A DNA stretch of 64,000 bases from Arion vulgaris (GCA_020796225.1 CM036774.1:28176791-28240790), one strand, 5' to 3'. Counted from the first letter of the stretch, positions 1 through 11,260 are shown. Notes: generated by a model not told the origin, from the letters alone. A program made the numbers and translations.

Positions 1-215
1 CAAGAAAATGACTTGGCTGTCCCACCGGGAAATGCTGGAGGGGGGGGGTAACAGGCGTGCTGACTTTCTTGCAAACAGTGCCCCGACTCAAGTGGGCAGA
101 AGCAGGGAAAGAGCCGATATCTTTGCGGTACGCTCTCAATTGTGTGCATGGGCGGGTCCCCAACACTGGAACGGTTCGAAAATTAAGGCGTTAATTTGGA
201 CATCCGACGTATCTC
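1..215 (+). mobile_element. Possible LINE RNase H fragment
   Basis: An open stretch contains GNRRADFLA, which resembles the GNERADxLA motif of retrotransposon RNase H domains seen intact elsewhere in this window. The rest of the stretch is not recognisable and the element would start outside the window. The match is short, so this is tentative. Confidence 0.3.
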
Positions 216-359
216 CGTGGTAGAGAAAAATAAAAATAAACTTCTATGGTACGAGCAAATGGACTTGGGATGGCTGCTACAACGGGGGACAGAGCAAAAA
301 GGGAACCCAATGTCCCCAGCGTCACCCATAAAAAACATAAATAACATAACAACAATGAA

Positions 360-3300
360 TGGGTGCTTCGATGGCATGTGGGTCGGGTACCACAAATGGT
401 AGCGCATGGGATGGCACGGGTGGGCGGGTTATGCATTGAAAACCCAGGGGAAAGCGCATGGGTAGCGCTTGGATGGAAGGATAGCTCATAGGATAGCTCT
501 TTGGGTTTAGAGAAGAGACATAGGGTAGTCATAGGGTAGCGCTTTGGGGTAACACAAAGGGTAGCGCCGGGTAGTGCTTTGGATAGCTCATATGATTGTA
601 CATGGGTAGCGCATAGCGTAGTGTAAAGTAGCGCATTCTAGCGAATAGGGTATCCCCGGTATCGTTTGGGTGGCCAGAATAGGCATAGGCATATTCAAAG
701 GGAAAAAAGGGAGGATGCTCATGGTTGGCGGGGGATACTTTTGGCTAGGATAGTGCATTGGGTGAGGCTTTGGTCCCCTTGGATAAACACATGGTCCGGG
801 GAATGGCCATGGTGGAAAGGTTGTGCATAGAATAGCGTATATGATAGCGCATGGTTCCCAAGAGGATAGCGCATAAGGTATCCGTGGATAGCGCATGGTT
901 CCCTTTGGGGAGGGGTGGGGTTGTGCTTCGGGTATCGTTTGGTGCCTTGGGTAGCGTATGGATGAGCATGGGTAGCGCACATAAAAGGGTGTATAGGGTA
1001 GCGCATGGGATGTGACGGGTAGCGCAGAGTTCACACAGGGTTTTCCCATGGCGCCCCGGTTACCCATATGTTAGTGCAAGGATAGTGCATAGAATAGAGC
1101 ATCGATAGCTCATATGATTGTGCATAGGGTAGCGCATAGCGTAGTGTATAAATATCGCATTCAGTAGGGGGTGGGGTGCGTTTCAGTATTGTTTCGGTGC
1201 ATTAGAATAGCGCATAGGGTGGCCATATGGTAGCCAGTGTAGCGCACAGGATAGTCATGGTTCTATGGATAGCCATGGATGGCGGGTTAAAATTTTTCGA
1301 ATATCGGTTCTGCATGGATAGCACAGGGATGCGCAAGGGTGCGTATTGGTGCGTATGTGTCCCCCGGGGGTAGTCATAGTTCTTCATGGATGCGCATGGA
1401 TGGCGCATTGGGGGGGGCATGGGTGGTTTGAATTCGCGGGGGGATGGGAAAGTACACCCACATGGTGCGCATGGAATGAACAGGGTAGCGGACATAGTAG
1501 AAAATGATGGCGAAATGGCAGCCCCAATCCATGATTAGTGCGTTTATCTATGGATAGCACTAGTGCGCAAAGGATAGGAATAGGATAGAGCTTTGATAGT
1601 GTATAGGTTTGCAAAGGGTGCGCATACTATAGCACACAGGATAGCTCATAGGATTATGCATGGGATAGCCTATTTGATAGGGCATAGGATAGTGCATAGG
1701 TTAACACATAGGATAGTGCAGAGGATAGTGCATAGAATAGGGCATAGTGTAGTGCACAGTGTTGCGTACATGGTAGTGCACAGGGTAGCGCACAGGGTAG
1801 TGCATAGGATAGCGCATAGGATAGCACATAGGGTAGCATGGAGGATAGCGCATAGGGTAGCGCGTTGGGTAGCGAGTAGGGTTGTGCTTCGGATATCTTT
1901 TTGTGCAGCGCTTAGGGTAGCGCATCGGATAACGCATATGATAGCGCATAGGATAGCGCATTGGGTAGAGCATGGGTAGCACTTTATGTAGCGCACCGGA
2001 TAGCGCATGGAAATAGAATTTACTAAGCGCATGGATAAGCTCACAGAGTAGCGAACAGGGTTGCGCACATTCTAGAGCACAGGGTAGCCCTCAGGATGAC
2101 GTACATGGTAGCGCATAGGATAGTGCGTAGGGATAGAGCATAGAATAGCGTATAGAAAAGCGCACAAGTAGCTTATGATATCGCACTGGAAACCACATAG
2201 GTTACTGCATAGGATATTGCAGAGGATAGAGCATACTATAGCTCATATGATTGTGCATAGGGTATCGCATAGCGTATTGCATAGAGTAGCGCATTAAGAA
2301 GCGGGTAGGGTAGCGCTTCGGGTATTGTTTCTGGTAGTACTTAGAATTGCGCATAGGGTAGCGCATAAGATGAGCCAAAGAATAGCGCATAGGATAAGCG
2401 CAAAAGTAGCGCATATAGGAGCGCACGGGTGGCCATAGGTTACTGCATATGATAGCGCATAGGATAGCAAAGAGGATAGCGCACAGAATAGCGAATAGGA
2501 TAACGCATAGGATAGTGTGGTACATAGGGCAGCGCATATAGTAGCGCATTTGGTGGCGCATAGAGTAGCTTATAGGATAGCGTATAGGGCGCATAGGATA
2601 GGTGTAGCACACATGGTACCGCACTGGAAAGTGCTGAGGTTGTGCATAGGATATTGCATAGGATAGGGCATACGATAGCTCACATGATTGTGCATAGGGT
2701 AGCACAGAGGATAGCGCATAGAGTAGCGCATTCAGTAGCGGGTAGTATAGCGATTCGGGTATTGTTTCGGGTAGCACTTAGAATACCGCATAGGGTAGCG
2801 CATTGTATAGCGCATAGGGTAGCGCATATGGTAGCGCATGGGGTAGCCATAGGATAGCGCATAAGATGTCGAGAAGTACAGCGCACATGGTGAGCTCATA
2901 GGATAGTGCACAGGGTAGCGCACAGAAGTAGCCAAATGGAAAAGCGCACATGGTTGCGTACAGGGTAGCGCATATGTTGGTGCATAGCTTAGGGCAAATG
3001 ATAGGATAATTAGGTAGAGAATAGGATAACGCATATTATAGTGTATAAGGTAGCACATGGGGTAGCGAATATAGTGGCGCATTTCCTAGCGCATAGAGTA
3101 GCGCATCGGATAGCGCCTTGGATAGAGATAGGATAGCGCAAAAGATAGGCGCATAGGGTAGTCCATACGATAGCTCATAGGATAGCGCATAGGGTAGCGC
3201 ATAAGGTAGAGCAATGAATGTCCCATTCGATGCGCATAATGTAGCGCCCCAGGATAGCACAAATGGTAGCGCATATGATAGCGCACAGGGTAGGGCAGAG

Positions 3301-3660
3301 GTTACTGCATAGGATAGCGCATAGGATGGCGCATTGGGTTGGGCATAGGGTAGCGTTTCGAATATCGGTTACTGCATAGGATAGCTAAGAGGATAGCGCA
3401 TAGGGTAGCAGGCAGGGTTGTGTTTCGGATATCGTTTTGTGCAGCGCTTATGATAGTGCATATGATAACGCATAGGGTAGCGCATATGATAGCGCACAGT
3501 GTAGTGCAGAGGTTATTGCATAGGATAGCACATATGATAACGCATAGGGTAGCGTATAGGATAGCGTATAGGATGGAGCAGAGGATAGCCATAAAATAGA
3601 GCATAGGTTAGCCATAGGGTAGCACATGAGATGCGCACAAGTACTTACACATGGTACTGA
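360..3660. repeat. 12-bp satellite array (GCGCATAGGGTA-type)
   Basis: About 3.3 kb is built from a 12-bp unit, GCGCATAGGGTA or GCGCATAGGATA, with point changes and small indels, roughly 270 unit lengths. A longer variant block with a TTCGG(A/G)TAT core followed by GTTT or similar recurs near 920, 1180, 1870, 2310, 2755, 3355 and 3425, hinting at a higher-order repeat. Because 12 is divisible by 3, both strands show long open frames such as repeated MRYP on the minus strand. These are periodicity artefacts, not genes. Confidence 0.93.
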
Positions 3661-4430
3661 CTGAAAGCACAAAAGGGGTCACACTCATGAGGCGTCAAGA
3701 TGTCATCTGTCCATTGACTTGACCCTCTGATATAGCGGCAGAGTCGCTTCTCATTGCCAAGACACCCATGTCCCGAACTAAGACAAGTGTAATTCTACAA
3801 ATTGTTTACGCCTGCAGTGATTCCCCTCCATTGCCTGCGCACCGAACCAGCCTCCACCTTTCGGATCATACTAAAGAGTCACCAAATGCATGCATGAGTA
3901 GTTTTGTGACTCCAGTCAGAGTAGTGCATTGGTCACCACCAGTACCTCCATTGTCATGCTGCTTGTTGTCAATCCCATTCATTTAGTAGCAATCTATGGA
4001 ACTTTGCTCTAAGGATATCTTCCTTAAAAAACATATCTATTTTCTTATCAGTTATATGAGGACTATCATCATAGCACTCCGTACATGTCCATAGGTGCCC
4101 GTTTCTCCCCTCAGCAAATCCAGCAGCGTCCACCCACTCAACACGCCAGTTCGATGTGATTAATCATCCATATCCGTTGGTAACGCTGAACACGCGCTTT
4201 GCTATGACGGGTTCTGGCGCTAGTGCCGATACTCGAGCAGGGCCAGAAGCCCCGCTTCACGTTAGCGACTGATTCTATCCTCAGCCACAGCTTGTTCAGC
4301 ACTTGAAAACTTTAAGTTTGGATTTAGTCATATATTGATGTAGCATAGTACATTATTATTGTAACGGCCAAAATTGAACCGCCATCTTGCCGGCAGGGAT
4401 ATGGCCTCCATCTATTTTCTTATGTGATCA
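3661..4430. other. Unassigned intergenic sequence
   Basis: About 770 bases between the 12-bp satellite and a LINE fragment. I recognise no gene, RNA or element. A phrase near 4085 (catgtccataggtg) recurs near 17,712, so part of it may be an old dispersed repeat. The short open frames have no recognisable domains. Confidence 0.5.
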
Positions 4431-4439
4431 ACTTTTTGC

Positions 4440-4770
4440 GTCTATCCGGTATGTGTCATAAACAAGGCAGTGCGCTTGAGGTCTTTACCGGCCCCCATAG
4501 TTTGTTTTGTAGGGTTGTTTCTGTTGGCCAGATTTCTATTCTCACTCTGCTCAGGCTGGGGCAGTCTTGCAGGATGTGCTCTGGGGACTATTTTGGGTGC
4601 CCACAGGTGCAGGAAGCGATTTCCCTGAGACCCATTCTGTGGCGTTGTGTCTGAGACTGCAGTGTCCCATTCTGTCTGAAGACTGTGGTCTGCTTTTTTT
4701 TGTTTAGTGTATTTATACTGTCGTGCTCTGGGTTGTATCCTCCGTTTTGTTTTTCTCCGCATCATTTTCC
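4440..4770 (-). mobile_element. LINE 3' fragment (RNase H-type LINE)
   Basis: Read on the minus strand, frames joined across small indels give a Cys/His motif region with EHILQDCP, the same C-terminal signature as the larger LINE at 41.4-45.7 kb (AEHILQDCPKYDTLRQTHWP there). Only the 3' end of the element is present. It is immediately followed by the 53-bp array. Confidence 0.6.
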
Positions 4771-4779
4771 TGGATTGTT

Positions 4780-5475
4780 TCAGGAGAGTCTTTGCTTCTG
4801 AAGCTTTGTGTTGAGTGGTGTGTTTAGTCCCCTCCAGTCTTTGTTTTCCCCAGTTTGTGTTGGGTGGTGTTGTGTTAGTCTCCCAGTCTTTGCTTTGTCA
4901 AGTTTTTGTGTTGAGTGGTGTTGTTTAGTTCTCCCTCCAGTCTTTGCTTCTGTCAAGCTTTTGTGTTGAGTGGTGTTGTGTTAGGTTCCTCCAGTCTTTG
5001 CTTCTGTCAAGCTTTTGTTGAGTGGTGTTGTGTTAGTCTCCTCCAGTCTTTGCTTCTGTCAAGCTTTGTGTTGAGTGGTGTTGTGTTAGTCTCCCTCCAG
5101 TCTTTGTTTCTGTCAAGTTTTTTGTGTTGAGTGGTGTTGTGTTAGGTCCCTCCAGCTTTGTCTGCAAGCTTTGTGTTGAGTGGTGTTGTGTTAGTCTCCC
5201 CCAGCTTTGCTTCTGTCGCTTTTTGTGTTGAGGGTGTTGTGTTAGTCTCCTCCAGTCTTTGCTTCTGTCAAGCTTTGTGTTGAGTGGTGTTGTGTTAGTC
5301 TCCCTCCAGTCTTTGCTTCTGTCAAGCTTTGTGTTGAGTGGTGTTGTGTTAGGTTCCCTCCAGTCTTTGCTTCTGTCAAGCTTTGTGTTGAGTGGTGTTG
5401 TGTTAGTCTCCTCCAGTCTTTGTTTGTCCAAGCTTTGTGTTGGGTGGTGTTGTGTTAGGTTCCCTTTCCCGCCCC
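4780..5475. repeat. 53/54-bp minisatellite
   Basis: About 13 copies of a 53-54-bp unit containing CCTCCAGTCTTTGCTTCTG and TTGAGTGGTGTTGTG, with indels between copies. The 54-bp versions keep frame, which yields spurious minus-strand frames of the NTTPLNTKLDRSK type. The array abuts the LINE 3' fragment and ends at unique sequence near 5475. Confidence 0.92.
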
Positions 5476-5591
5476 TTGAGTTTGTCAGCCTTTTCTTTTC
5501 CCTGGTATGCCACAGTGGCGGGGTATCCACTGTAAGACTAATTCCAATTTCTTGTACAGCAGGCTGATTTTTCCAAACTTATCTATCATGT

Positions 5592-5632
5592 GTAAGGACC
5601 AATGCCATCAAAGAACTCACAGACTCCATGGC
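5592..5632 (+). CDS. Candidate upstream PTPN23 exon end (weak)
   Basis: A short frame, roughly VRTNAIKELTDSMA, is followed by a consensus donor (g|gtgagt). It exits in phase 1, which matches the two leading bases of the well supported exon at 6651. The residues loosely resemble the IKELPELL stretch of the ALIX V domain. An upstream stop at 5565-5567 means the acceptor side cannot be placed without assuming an indel. This could be chance. Confidence 0.25.
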
Positions 5633-5699
5633 TGGTGAGTTGAAACATGTCCAAAGAGTTTATCTATGTCTTTCTTTTAGATGTGAGTGTTCAAAAACA

Positions 5700-5835
5700 A
5701 CTGGAAAACTGTATGGACCTCTGTGTGAGCTGAAAAAGGCTGGGCAGTTTAAGGCTAGGAGTTTAAGGCTAGGCAGTTTATACGAGAAACAACATTGAAT
5801 ATAGACATTTTAAGGGAAAGAATGGAAGGAAGGAA
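5700..5835 (+). mobile_element. LINE 3' terminal fragment
   Basis: The sequence from ggacctctgtgtgagct through acattgaatatagacat to aatggaaggaagg matches the last part of the LINE ORF at 45,560-45,655 (TDLCVSYKD ... DNIEYIDIF). Only the 3' end is present and it carries an internal repeat of a short aggctaggag phrase. Confidence 0.6.
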
Positions 5836-5977
5836 AAAACACTGTAGTGTTGTGACCTGTAGAAATGAGATCAGTCTACATTTTGCCCCAGTTACTTTGA
5901 CATTGCATGAGCCGTTATGGTCAGAAGAAATCCTACCCACACTGTGGAATTTGATCCTTGACCCTTGCCTGTGTTGT

Positions 5978-6226
5978 TTTTGGGGGCCCTCGCAAGGAGC
6001 AAAGAATAGTAACACTGCAACCTACAAGGCATGTCATAAGAGAATTGAGTAGGAAGCCTAGGAAGCTCCCCTAGTAAATAAAAGCCTAGTTAAAACCGGA
6101 ATTGCTGACCTACTTGTGGCGCCGCATAACTGGCACATCGTACAATCACTCTTAGGCTCGGATCATATACAAATCACAAAGAGTGGTTAACAAGTGGTCG
6201 ATATTGAGCATTCAAGAAGATCCTGA
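5978..6226 (+). mobile_element. SINE family A copy
   Basis: A roughly 240-bp dispersed repeat. It begins with a core shared by several SINE families here (ggagcaaagaatagtaac ... gcatgtcataagag), then ctagtaaataaaag, then ctcttaggctcggatca, and ends ggtcgatattgagc ... ttcaagaag. Other copies of the same family lie at 10.8, 15.0, 19.6, 20.2, 20.7, 29.7 and 31.3-31.8 kb. Confidence 0.75.
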
Positions 6227-6261
6227 CCACCTGCATACAAAGCAAGTACATTAATCACTAG

Positions 6262-6470
6262 AATATCAGATAGAGCATCGGCCATGGATTAGACCGCAGC
6301 TCCCATGCAGAGACAGGCTCAATCCACGGTATGGTTAATGAGTGTTATTCTGTCGGGATAAAGAAAATCATAACCTGAACAGATTTACTGTGGCTGCAAT
6401 AGCCATGCTGCCATTAAATTCCACAGACACATATCCCTCCCTGTCCTACACCACCTAAAAAGTAGTATTA
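6262..6470 (+). repeat. Dispersed repeat H, copy 1
   Basis: Shares the ending taatgagtgttattctgtc ... attccacagacacat ... tcctacacc with 45,785-45,912. The 5' part (gattagaccgcagctccc ... ggctcaatccacgg) might be tRNA-like, with a weak B-box resemblance. The element type is unresolved. Confidence 0.4.
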
Positions 6471-6491
6471 CATGCAAACGACGTCTATCAG

Positions 6492-6700
6492 GCTCTCGAT
6501 GGGGACTTAGGTCTGAAATTAATGATTTTGTTACATTATTTTGTAGATGTGTCTGAGGACCACTGAAGTGAGATGAGTTTTGGGAGGAGATCAGAGCTCT
6601 CGATGAAGACTTAGGTCTGAAATTAATGATTTTGTGACATTATTTTGTAGATGTGTCTGGAGTGACCACTGAAGTTGAGATGAGTCTTGAGGAGATGCAG
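6492..6700 (+). repeat. 104-bp tandem duplication across a splice acceptor
   Basis: Two head-to-tail copies (6492-6595 and 6596 to about 6700) each contain the end of an intron (acattattttgtag) and the first part of the following PTPN23 exon. The first copy is diverged (for example atgagttttgggaggag against atgagtcttgaggagatg), so only the second is open. The period is 104 bp. Confidence 0.8.
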
Positions 6701-6742
6701 CAATTGATTGAGGAAGATACAGAGAAGACAGAACTCTTTGAG
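6651..6742 (+). CDS. PTPN23: PTPN23 (HD-PTP) homologue, V-domain exon
   Basis: An exon flanked by acceptor tattttgtag and donor gag|gtatca. It enters with two bases of a split codon and leaves in phase 0, which fits the next exon at 12,987. The peptide starts VSGVTTEVEMSLEEM and ends EEDTEKTELFE. It is acidic and helical and sits where ALIX/HD-PTP V domains have the DEEE-type helix end. The family works in ESCRT-dependent sorting of receptors at endosomes. On its own the exon is short. Its assignment rests on phase and order with the stronger exons downstream. Confidence 0.6.
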
Positions 6743-6764
6743 GTATCATTATTTGTTTGGATAG

Positions 6765-6890
6765 AACTTCATTTTTTGGTACTGTGTTTGTTGAACCACG
6801 AAAAACAAAGTACTGTAGTTTTACAAAAGTAATAACAATACATAGCAACGTTTTGACCACAAGGCCTTTATCAAGCAAACGATACAACAG
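6765..6890 (-). mobile_element. Penelope-like element terminal fragment
   Basis: The phrase aagtactgtagttttac ... caaggcctttatcaagc is shared, in the same orientation, with 26,505-26,575 and 56,760-56,840. In reverse orientation it appears at the end of the Penelope-like copy near 51,550-51,620. It is a terminal piece without coding capacity, lying just inside the intron after the 6651 exon. Confidence 0.55.
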
Positions 6891-6904
6891 AAGTGACGAA
6901 TTTC

Positions 6905-7110
6905 ACTTCTTTCACAGCCCATACGATTTTTTTCCGATCCAGAAGCACTCTGAGCTGAAAGCCTTGTTGTGTCATGGACACGAACTTTTTCCCTGGGTGC
7001 CACAAACACCGTAAATCTGGGGAACCTGTATTTTTTCTGCCAGTCCGGGAGTTGAACCCGCACTTCAAAAGAATAGTCCCCTTTGTGGCCCAACACGCTG
7101 GACACGCGAC
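6905..7110 (-). mobile_element. SINE family C copy
   Basis: On the minus strand this has the tRNA-like head, a B-box-like GGGTTCAACTCC, a body with cggtgtttgtggca and a terminal A-rich run (tttttttccgatccagaag on the plus strand). It matches the better preserved copies at 17.2, 25.65 and 33.6 kb. Confidence 0.7.
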
Positions 7111-7430
7111 ACTACTGAAATAACAATAAAATCCTGACAGCCATTTTTAGGGCAGTTAGATTTTATTGTATTTTAAATGTAGTGTGCTGTGAATTTTTCT
7201 ACTTCTGTTCTATACTTTGCTGATAAGCCCTTTTGTAAAGTTGTGTGTATTGTAATTGTTTTTTATTTGAAAAACTGCAGTCGCCCAGTGGTTACCGGGC
7301 CAAATTGGGGATGTAAAGAATATACACTCCCCGACGGAAAGAAGAGGGAACCTACCTCGTAATTACCCCTAGTAAATTCATGTCTCAACACAACCGTATT
7401 GGTAAAACGAAATGAAACCAGACCAACAAA
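7111..7430 (+). other. Repeat debris between SINE C and RTE LINE
   Basis: Contains a Penelope-tail-like phrase near 7220-7275 (ctgataagcccttttgtaaag) and the first part of a SINE E head at 7285-7340 (cgcccagtggttaccgggcc ... gtaaagaata). No host gene is seen. Confidence 0.4.
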
Positions 7431-7439
7431 ACAACACCG

Positions 7440-10190
7440 ATAGAAAACAACTTAAATATCGGAACATGGAATGTTCGAACTCAGCACAAAGTGGCAAACT
7501 AGAAAACATCAAGCAAGAAATGACAAAAACGGGACTTAACATATTAGGAATAGTGAAATGAGAGGGATAGGTGCAGGAGAAATGTATTCAGACAACTTTA
7601 GAATAATATATTCAGGAGGAAACAATCACACAAAGGAGTGGGGCATAATATTAGACGCTGAGAGAGCAAAATGGTGAAAGGATTCTGGACAATATCAAAA
7701 GAGTAATGCTTTTAAAAACAAACAGGTCCCAGTAGATATCAACATCATACAGATATACGACCAACAACAGATAGCACAGAAGAAGAACTAGATGATTTCT
7801 ACAACCAGTTACAAATAGCTATGAAACAGTGAGGCTCTAGTGACAATTGTAATGGGTGACTTCAGCTAAGGTAGGCTCTGAAAAGGTAGACAGACAACTG
7901 AGGATGTGCCTAGGAGAAAAAAAACATAGGGGGAACACACTTATAGAATGGGCAACAATAAACAACATGATAATTGGCAACACTTGGTTTAAACATCATC
8001 CGAGAAAACTATGGACATGGAGAAGTCCAGATAAAACACAACAATCAATTGACTATATTATGATAAAAAAACGATTTCAAATGGACTACTAAATATAAAA
8101 CAAGACCAGGTGCAGATTAAGTGACCTTTACACTACTGATAGGAAAAGTAAGAATAAAACTGAAGAAGATAAAGAGGGGCAAGAAACATCATATCAACTC
8201 CTCAACACTCAAGACTGACACAAAAGTGAAAGATTCATTTAAACGCATTATACAAAAAACAGAATAACGCTATGGAAAAATAGAAACAATAGAAGAACAA
8301 TGGCAGATGCTTAAAGAATCAATCCAACAAACGCCCAAAAGGGAAATAACCCACACAACATGTCAACGGATCAAAAAGAAATGGATGAAGGAAGACATTT
8401 TGGGAAATTTAATGAAAAAAGAAGGAAAAAAAAACAGAATAAAGCAGAATACGATCAATCAATAAAGAGATAAGACAAAATGTAAAACAGCAAAAGAAGA
8501 GTGGCTTAAATGAAAATGTAAACAGATCGAAACAGAACACAAAGAAAAACCCCAAATCAATATCGAAAACGTAGACAACTTACTTGGGAGACGAACGACA
8601 ACTACTGGATGTTTAAAATCAAAGAGGAGATATCAGGGTGGAAACAGACAAGAAAATAGAAAGATGGGCAGAGTAATTAAAGGGCTTATACAGTGATAAC
8701 AGACAAGAAATACACATTAATTACAACCATGAAGGACCACAATTTATCAAAGTTTCAATGCCATAAGACACATTAAAAAGGAAAACCCGGGACAGACAAC
8801 TAACAACAGAAGAAATAGAAGCAACAGGCGAATTGGGCATAGGCGTTTTAACAAAATTATTCAATGACATCTACAACACTGGATATGTACCCAAAGATTT
8901 ACATTTAAAACCATTTTTATAGCACTCCAAAGAAAGCAGGGAAAGATAGAATGCGAAGAACACCGCACAATCAGCCTCATGAGTCACGTAAAAAAACTAC
9001 TTTTCAGCATTATTATGAGAAGGGATAAAAAAAATAAGACCAGAAGTTAAGGAAGAATAATGTGGCTTTGTTGAACGAGGAACAAAGAAATATATACAAT
9101 AAGAACAATAATGGAAAGATCAATAGAAATGAAGTTGACTTATACCTATGTTTCATAGACGCATAAAGCTTGATAAAGTAAAACATAGAAATAATCAGCA
9201 TGTTAGAAAATATAAATATTGATGGTAAAGATCTTAGACTGATCAAGAATTTGTACTGGCAAAGCCAGCCATTAGACTAGAGAGTAAGATTGGGAAACTA
9301 TCAGGCGATACAGTTAGGGGTACGGCAAGGGGGCGATCTCACCAGACCTATTCAACTTATATAGTGAAAACATCATGAGATCTATAGAAGAAAAGACAGG
9401 AATAGCAGTCAATGGACAAAATATAAACAACCTAAGATACGCTGATGACACAATTCTCATTACAAATGAACACGATCTAAGACTTGATAGACATACTAGT
9501 GAGAAAGTGAAAAGAAAGGATTAAGCATGAATATAAAGAAACAGAGGTTATGGTTTCCCAAGAAACAAGAAACACCAACATGCAATATCAAAATAAATAA
9601 CACAACACTGAAACAAGTCCAACGATTCAAGTATCTAGGAACATTCCTAACACCAGATGGGAAAATGCACAGAGATTAGGGGTAGAATAGCTCAAACAAA
9701 GCAGCTTTTTTGAAAATGAAGAACACACTATCGTGAACTCACTACCAATGACACTGAAAACGAGTACTCCAGTGCTATATTGAACCAATACTTATGTATG
9801 GCAGAATCATGGACACTGAACAAAAAAATCAATACGATCATTGAAGCCACAGAGATGTGGTTTTACAGAAGAATGTTGAGAATTCCATGGAGAGCAAAGA
9901 AAACAAACGGGGGGTTTTAAATCAGGCCTGCACAAAGAAACCTTATCAAAAGAATGAACTGACAATCAAGGTTCTTCGGCAATAATGCGAAGAGAAGGTT
10001 TAGAACATTTGGTGACTACAGGTAAAATTCAGGGAAGGAGAGATCGGGGAAGACAGAGGGAGAAGATGTTGGATGGCCTGACATCATGGTTTTACAAATA
10101 TCGACGTCAGAACTGATTACTGCACCAAGCAAAGAGAGTTGTGGAGAGACATGATACCCACGCCGGCAGGCATGGCACTTGATTGATTGA
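7440..10190 (+). mobile_element. Degenerate RTE-like LINE (endonuclease + RT)
   Basis: A broken non-LTR retrotransposon reading on the plus strand. Visible pieces in order are: NIGTWNVRT-like APE endonuclease start near 7455; an endonuclease end with LIEWATINNMIIGNTWF and SIDYIMIKK (7940-8080); the RT catalytic box LRYADDTILITN (about 9430-9470); FKYLGTFLTPDGK (about 9630-9665); an EMWFYRRMLRIPWRAKK motif (about 9855-9905); and a C-terminal ELWRDMIPTPAGMALD end (about 10,138-10,180). Dozens of frame breaks and stops show it cannot code as assembled. No RNase H is seen, consistent with the RTE clade. It fills the intron between PTPN23 exons at 6651 and 12,987. Confidence 0.85.
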
Positions 10191-10191
10191 A

Positions 10192-10300
10192 AAGAATATA
10201 ACCACTGTCAACCTGCCATGCATGTCGTAAGAGGCACTTTAAAGGGGGTTGGTCGGGGGCTGGCTACCCACACTGTAAAAACACCAGATAGCTCAGAAAC
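10192..10300 (+). mobile_element. SINE E-type segment
   Basis: Contains aagaatataaccactgtcaa, cctgccatgcatgtcgtaag and cacactgtaaaaac, which match the shared core and next section of SINE E copies at 18.7 and 32.96 kb. The 5' head is missing. Confidence 0.55.
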
Positions 10301-10349
10301 CACAGCAAAGAAAACAAGACCACAAACAGAGAACTGTGGGATAGGGCAG

Positions 10350-10635
10350 GGCAATGGCAGGGGAACAGGAGATAATGAGCAGAAGGTGGAGATGGATAGG
10401 ACACACACTGAGGAAACCCCTTAACAGCATCACAAGACAGGTCTCTGATAGAACCCCAGGGCAAAGTAAGGGAAGACCCAGAAACACCTGGAGACGGCAG
10501 TTAGAGATGGAATGCAAAAGGCGGGAGAGTGGAAATCTGGAAAAGATGGCCTTGGATAGGGGCTTGGGAAAGGGCCCTTTGGGTTTCAGACCTATGCTTC
10601 CTAGGCAAGGGTGAAGAAGAAAAAAAACTACAGTA
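10350..10635 (+). mobile_element. RTE-like LINE 3' end
   Basis: Encodes a C-terminal LINE segment with RRWRWIGHTLRKP, GRPRNTWRRQLE and a downstream GAAGAA-type tail. The same protein end occurs at 34.1 kb (+) and 46.9-47.4 kb (-). It is 5' truncated, as is usual for LINE copies. Confidence 0.75.
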
Positions 10636-10794
10636 CCTTTTTTTATGTGTTTTCCCATTGCTACATGTTTTACTGCAGTCTTCCCGTATATCGATAATAT
10701 TGTGTTTGTCCTGAGAAAGGTATATGTTACTCTGTACATCTGTTGTTATCTTTTGACCTTCCTACTGTTTTCCCCCAAGGTTCTAACTTTTCAA
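10636..10794. other. Short unassigned intronic stretch
   Basis: AT-rich sequence between the LINE tail and SINE A. No feature is recognised. Confidence 0.4.
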
Positions 10795-10991
10795 ACTATA
10801 TCGCTTCTTTTGAACGCTCTATATCGACCACTTGTTAAACTACTTTGTGATCTGAGCCTAAGGCGATTGTACTGTGCCGTATGCCCTACAATCACATCAG
10901 ATTATTTTATTTACTAGGTAGCTTCCCAGGCACATTAGTCGCCTTATGACATGCCTTGTAGATCGCAGTGTTATTATCCTTTGCTCCCCTT
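10795..10991 (-). mobile_element. SINE family A copy, split by SINE B
   Basis: Starts tgaacgctctatatcgacc, continues tttatttactaggtagctt and reaches tttgctcccctt, reading as the reverse of the family A consensus. Its last part resumes after 11,260 (gcgagtctaataacg), so SINE B was inserted into it. Confidence 0.8.
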
Positions 10992-11245
10992 AAGTAAAGG
11001 AACCCTTTTATACCCGTGGTATATAGGTCAATACAGTGTTAGGGCCCGTATTTTTCATTGACCATCGGCACACGATGGGTGATGTGGTGCATCACGCCGG
11101 CGCCTTTACTTTCCCAGAGCATGTCTGGTACCCAGTTGAGGCTGGGGCGACCTGAGACCGCGCGTCCGGGAAATTCCACGCACATTTCGGAGCTGAACCA
11201 GACCACCGCCTTGCGGGCGAGTTCACTAACAACTACGCCACGCTC
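10992..11245 (-). mobile_element. SINE family B copy, tRNA-derived, with 15-bp TSD
   Basis: The reverse complement of the family B element at 11,606. Flanking 15-bp direct repeats tcctttgctcccctt at 10,977-10,991 and 11,246-11,260 are identical. They belong to the interrupted SINE A, which proves insertion into an older SINE. The tRNA-like head lies at the right end. Confidence 0.9.
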
Positions 11246-11260
11246 TCCTTTGCTCCCCTT

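Noticed and set aside
360..3660. CRISPR-like repeat array
   Set aside because: Repeats are contiguous with no unique spacers, and the setting is eukaryotic. The same holds for the arrays at 13, 41, 48, 50 and 52 kb.
588..3672. Long minus- and plus-strand open frames of MRYPMRYP and IAHRVAHRI type
   Set aside because: Pure consequence of a 12-bp satellite whose length is a multiple of three. No start context, no domain, and composition identical to the repeat.
5033..5567. Open frames of NTTPLNTKLDRSK / LLSSFVLSGVVL type as a repeat protein
   Set aside because: Shadows of the 53/54-bp minisatellite, with frequent indels between units.
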